A stretch of DNA of 64,000 nt. It comes from Dendrolimus kikuchii (taxonomy: Eukaryota > Arthropoda > Insecta > Lepidoptera > Lasiocampidae). Below are positions 54,927 through 62,427 of this stretch, piece by piece. The stretch is taken from the NCBI GenBank assembly GCA_019925095.2, contig CM034412.1, forward strand, positions 1 through 64,000, in the 5' to 3' direction. The position numbers were made by a program, and so were the translations under genes. A model generated the notes under the pieces. The model was not told the DNA's origin. It worked only from the letters and a program-made list of their open reading frames with translations, and searched no databases. Numbering within the stretch: position 1 is the stretch's first letter; the number at the start of each line of letters is the position of its first letter.

Positions 54927-55531
54927 CTGTAAAAGTTGAAATGTAAGATAAGCAATAAATGTTGAATCGGCAAAGTAGAATAAGTATAACAAAAATAGTA
55001 ATAAAACAAGTGTAAAATAAGACACTGCGAATATATATTTGAATATATAATTCATTAGCGTCTAAATATAAGTAAGCCTGTAAACAATAGATGTAAATTA
55101 CGTAAAGGAAAAATCTGCTAGGAAGTTGAAGTAAGAAATCCTGCTGTAAACTAGAAACAAAAACTCTGTAAAATAATAGTAAAAACAAGAAAAGCCCATA
55201 CTATTTGTTGAAATAAGCATATATCATGTTATAGTTTAAATTACATTGGAAACAAAATTGTTATAAAAATTATATATAAAGATATATATATAAATATGAA
55301 TAAAAACATTAGGCTATAAAAATTGTAAAAATTTATATAAATATGTATATATAAACAGATTGTAATAGCTAAGACGTAAGATGTAATAGAATTAAGTTTT
55401 TAAAGTAATAAAGGAATAAAAGATATCCCCTATCACCAAACCATCCTAAATATATATGTAGATATATAAGTAAGTATATTAAAATACCCTGTAGGCAAGT
55501 TAGGGAAATATATATGTAGGTCTCCGATCAT

Positions 55532-55594
55532 CTCCCCTGGGCCAAGACAAGCAGCTCAAACACAAACCGAGTTGGGGGTCTTGACCTAGGGGAG
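55532..55594 (+). other. GC-rich hairpin in E7 3' UTR
   Basis: CTCCCCTGGGCCAAGAC pairs with GTCTTGACCTAGGGGAG with few mismatches, and GCAACGCGG follows. Confidence 0.7.
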
Positions 55595-55793
55595 GCAACG
55601 CGGATGCTCTCATATATAAGATATTAAGTATATATTAGTAATAAGAATCCATATATAATATATTTAGTATATGTAAACATAAACACAAGAACCAATAACA
55701 TCCAACTTGAACCAACCAATACCAACCCAATCCAAATTCCTACCTATAGTAGAATATATATATACAAACAAGTAGGAAACAAATAGTAGTTGA

Positions 55794-55818
55794 CTCGGGC
55801 ATATCTCGTTCGCCCGGG
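55794..55818 (+). other. 3'-terminal RNA hairpin of E7
   Basis: CTCGGGC pairs with GCCCGGG (7 bp, one U-G). The loop contains ATCTCGTT. It lies 13 nt before the poly(A). Confidence 0.72.
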
Positions 55819-55856
55819 CTAAAGAAGGAGTAAAAAAAAAAAAAAAAAAAAAAAAA

Positions 55857-55918
55857 CCTAACCTAACCTAACCTAACCTAACCTAACCTAACCTAACCTA
55901 ACCTAACCTAACCTAACC
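55857..55918. repeat. Telomeric (CCTAA)n tract 6
   Basis: About 12 perfect units between the E7 poly(A) and the E8 5' terminus. Confidence 0.98.
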
Positions 55919-56570
55919 CAGTTCCGCTCGAACCGCGCTCCCGGACGGTCGATTTTTTCCAAGCTCCGCGGGAAAAAATTCATAAAAATAGGATTTTTTG
56001 AAGTTACAAAGTCGCGAGTGGTATCAAAGTGTGCGGGAAAGTGAGGCGCAGGTGCCTGTATAAAAATCAAATTCGCAACTATTCGGACTCAAAAGTTATA
56101 GTCAAAAAACAAAATTTTGGATTTTCAAAAATTAATTCCTCGAAAACAAGATCGGTGACACCAAACTTTTTTAGGCGGCTTTGGTGGGGCCCAGGTGCCC
56201 CCACCTAACAAAAATACAAACACCGATTTCCCAACTCCGATCACAAAATTATAAGGCAAAAAGTGAAAAAACGTGGAGTGAAAAGTGCCATTTTTGGATA
56301 TTTTCAAAATTCAAAATTACGAGCTTGTAGAGCATCAAAAACTAAGGTAAAGTGCCCAGATACTATCTTAGAATTTTAGATATTAACTTTGGAAAAAATT
56401 CAAAAGTGAAAAATTTTTTGGCAAATTTTCGTTTTTCGGGCTTAACTCGAAAAACTTGTTCGAGGCAAGAAATTCTACCACGGTAGCCAGCGAGGGATTG
56501 TTGAGACGCGTCGTTTGACGCCCCACACGCTGTCATCGGAGAAAACCCGGCTTTGCAATCATCAGAAAAA

Positions 56571-56633
56571 CAAGTTCCTAACCTAGAAATTGCTCCGCCA
56601 TCTCTGGAGCAATTAAGTCTGGGTTAGGACTTG
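56571..56633 (+). other. Telomere-motif hairpin in E8 5' UTR
   Basis: CAAGT(T)CCTAACCTAGA pairs with TCTGGGTTAGGACTTG. Compared with E5, the pairs next to the telomere motif have changed on both arms (CAA/TTG to AGA/TCT) while the CCTAACC/GGTTAGG core is unchanged. The inner stem ATTGCTCC/GGAGCAAT is also kept. Confidence 0.82.
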
Positions 56634-58082
56634 AGGGAGGACCCTTCGAGAGAAGATAATTTCCGGTCTCAAAATAATTTTAGGTACCATAGTTATTAAT
56701 TATTTTAAATTAGAAATTATAATTTGTTTTTGGAATATCTCAGAAAGTATAAGAGACGCGTGGGTTTCAAAATTGTAGTATTGTGCGGGGTGGCTAGCTC
56801 TACCTACCCGCATAAAATTTGAATTTTTTGTCTAGGGAAAATTTTTGGAAAAAATTAAAAAACCGTAAATTTCAAAATTTTTAAGTTTTTACAAGTTTTA
56901 TATATTGGGGTAAAATCAACTAAATTTGGGGTAAAATAGAGCAAACTTTTAGGCATATATTAGTAATTTTTTGGAAATTTTTGAACTTATACTTTCTGAG
57001 ATACGAATTTTTTGGATTAAAATCGAAATAATTAAGTAAATATAAGCATAAATAGATAAATAAGACTGTCAGCAGCCAGACCTCGCCGAGAGCTGTAATT
57101 TGAGCCCAAGCTCGACTAGTTTCGGCCCACAGGAGGCCTAGAAACCGCAATTTGGTGCTTTTCGGCCAAGGGCCGACGCCATTTTGAAAATTTTAAAACC
57201 TCGTTTTCTCGGCCATTATTGGACTTAGCGCGGCGGGATTTTGACTGCTGGCATAGAGATAGGCTTCTGCAACTGACCAGCCTGTAAAACAGGCCAAAAA
57301 TTTTTTGAGCGAACCCCCCCCCAGGTGGTGTGGAGACGCTGACGGACAATACAACAGTCCAAGTCCGGTCCAATTTGGACCAATAACAAGGGAGTGGCGA
57401 CGTTTTCTCGCCAGAGTTTGACGTTTCGGCCGCCATTTTGGAATTTTTCAAAGTCCGAAATCTCGGCCGCTATTCGTCGTAGTAAGTCGGGACTTGGACA
57501 GTAGGTGATAGAATAGCCTATTCTACAGGGCCAAGCCAAAAAATTGGACCTAAAATTTTGACACCCAAAAATATAATTAGGACCTAGTTTAGACCAGGGG
57601 TAGCACAGAGAGCCCAAGCACGGGCACAGCAGACCTCCGGAAGGCTGAGATATTGGAGTACAAACTTTCCCGGCGGCCATCTTGAAATTTTTGAATTTCA
57701 AATATCTCGGCCAATACTTACCTGAGGAAGCTCGGGTTTCCTTAGGAGTGATCCTCAGCCCAAGGAGCATCTGCTGGACCCATTTTTAGGACGATAAAAT
57801 TTTCAAAAATTTCAGCTAGTTTTACAATCCCAGCCGATAGATCTCATCGAGGCGAGAGGTTTGAGCCCAAGCTCGATCTTCTAGCACTGATATTGAGTGA
57901 GAAACAACGATTTGAAAGTTGCGAAGTTTCATCCGATTTTTTGGGAGCAAAACTTCGCAGCCTGTTTCTCAGCCAATTTCAAAGCTATCATAGTCGAGTT
58001 TGGTATCATCCAACTCGGGACGACGAGATCTATCGACCTGTCTGTTCCCCTCCCCCCTAGCTCCCCCCCATTTTTCACTTAC

Positions 58083-58203
58083 CTGTAAATCCTTGTCCTC
58101 TTGACCAATCCCGGCGTGCGAGGGGTCGTTGAACTCGTTGTGACGCGACGCATCCATCTGTCCACCTCCCGGCTCCCGGCGCCATCCTGCTCCTCCTCTG
58201 GAC
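58083..58203 (-). other. Predicted antisense exon in E8 5' UTR
   Basis: Same acceptor, exon and donor as in E7, at the 6241-bp offset. Confidence 0.7.
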
Positions 58204-58629
58204 CTGAAACAAAAAACAAAAATTAGTGTAAATAGTGATTCGAGCGAACAATTAGTGTAAGTCATAGCGATTAGTTAGTACGTAAGTAGGATTTAAGTTT
58301 AGACGATATATACTTATCTGCTTTTATTTTCTGACTTCCCTGCGTGGAGTTGACACTGACCCAGGTGTATACCTGTGAACAAAAAGCAGATCAGTTGTAT
58401 AAAATTGTATAAGGTGTATTTGACGTTGACACGTTACGGGATTACCCGTAAATAATTTTTGTATTAATAAAGAAATTGACCGGTTCAATATATATTGCTT
58501 ATACTTTATTTTATTTTATTTTTATAAATTGACTCCTCGACTGTGTGCTTTTGCGCCAATCGAATAGTGTAGGACCCACCTTAGAGTAAGTACATTTTAT
58601 AAGACAAACTACCCCTTGACAACAGCAGG

Positions 58630-60426
58630 ATGTTCAGAACGCCTGCAAAGACCAAAAGAGAAGAGTGGAATGAGTATCCCACTTGGGAAGACATCCAAGC
58701 GAGGGTTGTGGAGAAGGCTGAAGCGGGAAGATCTGGCAGCCCTCTTGAAGAGCTGCTCAAAGAGCGAAGAGAGAAAAGGAGGTCCCTCGGGATCGACCGT
58801 TCTCCATCACCACGTCCGCTCCCGAAATACACTACCTATGCCGAGCGCAAGGTAAGGGATAAGGAGATAGACAAAGAAATCGCCAGAAGAAGAAAGGAGA
58901 AGGGATTGCCGCCTTTAAAATCAATCTCGACAACACCGCCCAGCCCCACAACATCCAAACAGGGACAGAAAAAAAGAGGGGTAACTTTAAGATTCTCCCC
59001 GCCCCCCAAGGTAGCCGAGCAGGACCAAGCGCAGGCGCAAGTACAAGCGCAAACGCGAGGAAAAGCGCAAGCGGAAGCAGACGAAGGCCCCAGCAATGAA
59101 CAGCAGCAAAACAAGACGTACACAAAGCAGACACCTCCACAGATTACTAGGCATGAGGAGCTGCGAGTGAACAGAATGCAGGAGGCCGGAGAATGTTTCG
59201 AGAAGTTCCGAGAGCACATAGCCAGCTCTAAGAACTTGAAAACCGAAATTAAGCAGGGCGTACAATACACGGTGGGTCGTATATTCGTCCTGCTTAAACA
59301 TACAGATAGGGCACTGGGGGAAGCATTAAAGCATATTAAAGTAATGGGGAAGGACTCGGGCGAACAAGAAGAACGGGAAACAAGTTGCAAAGAAGTGCAG
59401 ACCGAAGTCCAAACGCAGGATCCAGTACCATTGCCTAGTAGCAAAGAAGAAGAAGACGAAAGGATTCGAAGGATCGAAGACGGTCAGTCAAAACTAGCAA
59501 CTAGGATGGAGGAGCAATCAGCGCTTCTGCAAAAGAGCTTGGATTGCATGAATAATCTGCAACAGATTATTCATGAATGCAAGACAAACTCTAGCGCGGA
59601 AAATGCTCCGAAACCAAGCTACGCGAGTGTAGCGGCTATAAAGACGGGGGCTAAGCCACAGACTTATAGAACGCTACACTCGGTGGCGATATCCAGCACC
59701 CAGGAGAGCCGCTCCGGAGACGACACCCTCAAAGATCTCAGGGAGGCTTTGAACGCCAAAGACGGGGGGGTGGACGTGGAGCGAGTCCGGAAGGCCAGGG
59801 ATGGACGGGTAATAGTAAGCTGCAGAACGGAAGAAGACCGAGAGAGGCTTAAGCAAAGGCTTAAGCAGAAGAAGGCAGCGCTAACAGCAGAGGACATCAT
59901 TAACAAAAAACCGTTAGTGATGATAACCGGCGTCCTAAGGGTCCATACAGACGACGACCTGTTCCGGGCCCTCAGAAACCAGAATCCTCTGGTATTTGAG
60001 GGGCTGGAGGAGGGCGACGAATGTATGGAAGTCGCGTATAAGATAAGAGGTAAAAACCCGAACACCCATAAGGTGATACTTCGAGTAGCACCGGCCTTAT
60101 GGAAGAGGCTAACCGATGAAGGGACCGTAAGGATAGACCTGCAAACATTGCAGGTCACAGATAGGTCGCCGCTGACCCAATGTACGACATGCCTGGGCTT
60201 CGGGCACGGCAGGAAGCTGTGCCGGGAGACCCAGGTCATGTGCAGTCATTGTGGAGGCCCTCACACGCGAGCCGAATGCGAGGAGTACGCAGTCGGCACG
60301 CAACCAGCTTGTAAAAATTGCACCCGCGAGAAGAGGGACAATGCGGAACACAACGCATTTAGTGCGGCGTGCCCAGTGAGGGCACGCTGGGACAAGATAG
60401 TGCGTGCAACCGTCGCCTACTGTTAG
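58630..60426 (+). CDS. ORF1 Gag-like protein, E8
   Basis: 598 residues, matching the E7 protein throughout as far as I compared them: an N-terminal charged and Gln/Ala-rich extension, the NLKTEIKQGVQ segment, two RRM-like folds and zinc knuckles at 518-531, 538-550 and 561-581. The frame is intact and the complete leader is present, so this copy is a candidate for an expressed Gag. An in-frame ATG-led stretch after the stop (60455, MGRKPSLAV) sits at the conserved spacing. Confidence 0.92.
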   Translation: MFRTPAKTKREEWNEYPTWEDIQARVVEKAEAGRSGSPLEELLKERREKRRSLGIDRSPSPRPLPKYTTYAERKVRDKEIDKEIARRRKEKGLPPLKSISTTPPSPTTSKQGQKKRGVTLRFSPPPKVAEQDQAQAQVQAQTRGKAQAEADEGPSNEQQQNKTYTKQTPPQITRHEELRVNRMQEAGECFEKFREHIASSKNLKTEIKQGVQYTVGRIFVLLKHTDRALGEALKHIKVMGKDSGEQEERETSCKEVQTEVQTQDPVPLPSSKEEEDERIRRIEDGQSKLATRMEEQSALLQKSLDCMNNLQQIIHECKTNSSAENAPKPSYASVAAIKTGAKPQTYRTLHSVAISSTQESRSGDDTLKDLREALNAKDGGVDVERVRKARDGRVIVSCRTEEDRERLKQRLKQKKAALTAEDIINKKPLVMITGVLRVHTDDDLFRALRNQNPLVFEGLEEGDECMEVAYKIRGKNPNTHKVILRVAPALWKRLTDEGTVRIDLQTLQVTDRSPLTQCTTCLGFGHGRKLCRETQVMCSHCGGPHTRAECEEYAVGTQPACKNCTREKRDNAEHNAFSAACPVRARWDKIVRATVAYC

Positions 60427-60444
60427 ATGCGCTGCAGGGGACAA

Positions 60445-60556
60445 CACAATAGTAATGGGTCGGAAGCCGAGCCTTGCTGTAAATTACATCAATGACACTG
60501 GCGGCAATCGGACTATTACCAGGCAACAATGCATGGCCTACGACCCCGCTATCGTG
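60445..60556 (+). other. Structure A: post-ORF1 RNA element, E8
   Basis: Same sequence and pairing as in E7. Confidence 0.72.
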
Positions 60557-61071
60557 CGTGGAACCTGCAGATACGTATCTAACAATAGGCGGCGCGTACA
60601 TAAAAGAGGGATACTTAGCGGCGAAGTATTATGGAAGACGGAACCGGGTATCCGAACAACAACAAAACACACACAGGGTAACACTATCCATCACAACACA
60701 AAAACACAAAACAGACAAGACAATATAACAAGAACGCGAAAAACACACAGGCACAAGAGAAACAAGTAACTTTTGGTGTCAAAAATTGCTGTTCTCAGTA
60801 AAACACACACACGCACAACACACAACAACAGTATCATGACAAGCATAAAGTCAAACACACCAGTGTACATATACGAATACACATCACGCACACACACACA
60901 TATACAAGCGCGCACACACGCACACACACTCATACACACACACACACACACCCATACACACACACACATACACACACACACATACTTACATACACACAAT
61001 CGTTGACATACAAGTAATCAGTTCTTCTCACACACGCAACTCTTTACACAATAATAAAACAACACACTTAC

Positions 61072-61167
61072 CTCGTACATAGATTCCATGACGCATGTTG
61101 GTCTTGAGTAGACCCGGCGGTGTACTCCCACGGAGTAAGAAGTAGTAGGTACCCGGTAGCAGACGAC
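61072..61167 (-). other. Predicted antisense exon in E8 3' UTR
   Basis: Same splice sites as the E7 exon at 54831-54926. Confidence 0.65.
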
Positions 61168-62034
61168 CTGTAAAAGTTGAAATGTAAGATAAGCAATAAA
61201 TGTTGAATCGGCAAAGTAGAATAAGTATAACAAAAATAGTAATAAAACAAGTGTAAAATAAGACACTGCGAATATATATTTGAATATATAATTCATTAGC
61301 GTCTAAATATAAGTAAGCCTGTAAACAATAGATGTAAATTACGTAAAGGAAAAATCTGCTAGGAAGTTGAAGTAAGAAATCCTGCTGTAAACTAGAAACA
61401 AAAACTCTGTAAAATAATAATAAAAACAAGAAAAGCCCATACTATTTGTTGAAATAAGCATATATCATGTTATAGTTTAAATTACATTGGAAACAAAATT
61501 GTTATAAAAATTATATATAAAGATATATATATAAATATGAATAAAAACATTAGGCTATAAAAATTGTAAAAATTTATATAAATATGTATATATAAACAGA
61601 TTGTAATAGCTAAGACGTAAGATGTAATAGAATTAAGTTTTTAAAGTAATAAAGGAATAAAAGATATCCCCTATCACCAAACCATCCTAAATATATATGT
61701 AGATATATAAGTAAGTATATTAAAATACCCTGTAGGCAAGTTAGGGAAATATATATGTAGGTCTCCGATCATCTCCCCTGGGCCAAGACAAGCAGCTCAA
61801 ACACAAACCGAGTTGGGGGTCTTGACCTAGGGGAGGCAACGCGGATGCTCTCATATATAAGATATTAAGTATATATTAGTAATAAGAATCCATATATAAT
61901 ATATTTAGTATATGTAAACATAAACACAAGAACCAATAACATCCAACTTGAACCAACCAATACCAACCCAATCCAAATTCCTACCTATAGTAGAATATAT
62001 ATATACAAACAAGTAGGAAACAAATAGTAGTTGA

Positions 62035-62059
62035 CTCGGGCATATCTCGTTCGCCCGGG
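62035..62059 (+). other. 3'-terminal RNA hairpin of E8
   Basis: CTCGGGC/GCCCGGG with the ATCTCGTT loop, as in E7. Confidence 0.72.
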
Positions 62060-62071
62060 CTAAAGAAGGAG

Positions 62072-62107
<36 letters not shown>

Positions 62108-62110
<3 letters not shown>

Positions 62111-62134
62111 AACCTAACCTAACCTAACCTAACC
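62108..62134. repeat. Telomeric (CCTAA)n tract 7
   Basis: Only about 5 units, the shortest tract, ending AACC at the E9 junction. Confidence 0.98.
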
Positions 62135-62427
62135 ACCTGCACACGTTGCAGGTAACAGATAGGTCGCCGCTCGTACAGTGCACATTATGCCTGGGCTTCG
62201 GGCACGGGAGGAGGATGTGCATGGAGGCAACCCAGGTAGCATGTAGTCACTGTGGGGGCCCGCACACTATAAGTGAGTGCGAAGAGCACGCGGTTGGGAC
62301 GCTACCCAAATGTAGAAATTGTACGAGGGAAAGGAGAGCGGATGTAGCGCACAACTCCTTCAGTGAGAGTTGCCCAGTGAGGGCGAGATGGGAGTGGATA
62401 GCGCGCTCAACCGTCGCTTACAGCTAG
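62135..62427 (+). pseudogene. ORF1 C-terminal fragment of E9
   Basis: The last 97 codons of a Gag-like ORF1, starting just before the LQVTDRSPL block. The three zinc knuckles are intact, although one extra residue lies between knuckles 1 and 2 (METATQVAC-type spacing, as in E2). The fragment ends VAYS. There is no start codon of its own except an internal Met at 62146, so translation is doubtful. The first bases (ACCTGCA...TGCAGGT) form an inverted repeat shared with other ORF1s. Confidence 0.9.

Larger units (their letters stand above)
50489..55856 (+). mobile_element. E7: gag-only element, 5'-truncated
   Basis: Almost identical to 56730-62107 of E8 at a constant offset of 6241 bp. It lacks about 811 bp of the 5' end, including the 5' terminus and the telomere-motif hairpin. 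Its left end abuts the cut 3' end of E6 directly. The 3' end is intact: terminal hairpin, then poly(A) 55832-55856, then (CCTAA)n. Confidence 0.92.
54186..55856 (+). other. 3' UTR and poly(A) of E7
   Basis: Structure A (54204-54315), an A/C-rich region, the hairpin AACTTTT...AAAAATT (54527-54546), a long CACACA-rich tract (54555-54760), an antisense exon (54831-54926), a GACACT...AGCGTC hairpin (55021-55062), a long AT-rich stretch, a GC hairpin (55532-55594), a short CCAAC-type tract (55697-55735), the terminal hairpin (55794-55818) and poly(A). Confidence 0.72.
55919..58629 (+). promoter_or_regulatory. 5' UTR of E8
   Basis: The complete leader for this subfamily. The telomere-motif hairpin is at 56571-56633. 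The rest matches E7: YY1-like cores at 57172, 57428 and 57672, the antisense exon at 58083-58203, GGTTCAATATATATTG at 58482-58497, and a TCGA-armed hairpin near 58534-58560. Confidence 0.7.
55919..62107 (+). mobile_element. E8: full-length gag-only telomeric retrotransposon
   Basis: A complete 6.2-kb copy of the E7 subfamily: 5' terminus CAGTTCCGCTCGAACCGCG, leader with hairpin, ORF1, structured 3' UTR, and poly(A) 62072-62107 into (CCTAA)n. It is nearly identical to E7 over 5.3 kb, with only isolated base differences seen (for example in the TAATAATA run near 61420 and at the poly(A) start). No ORF2. Confidence 0.93.
60427..62107 (+). other. 3' UTR and poly(A) of E8
   Basis: As E7: structure A (60445-60556), a small hairpin (60768-60787), a CACACA tract (60800-61000), an antisense exon (61072-61167), a GACACT...AGCGTC hairpin (61262-61303), a GC hairpin (61773-61835), the terminal hairpin (62035-62059) and a 36-nt poly(A). 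Confidence 0.72.

Noticed and set aside
54450..55188. Minus-strand ORFs rich in Cys/Val and Tyr/Leu near the CACACA tract (also 60691-61429)
   Set aside because: Products of the CA/TG microsatellite and AT-rich DNA; no conserved motif.
50489..62107. E7 and E8 as long terminal repeats of one LTR element
   Set aside because: Each has its own Gag, poly(A) and telomere flank; there is no TG...CA end, primer site or pol between them.
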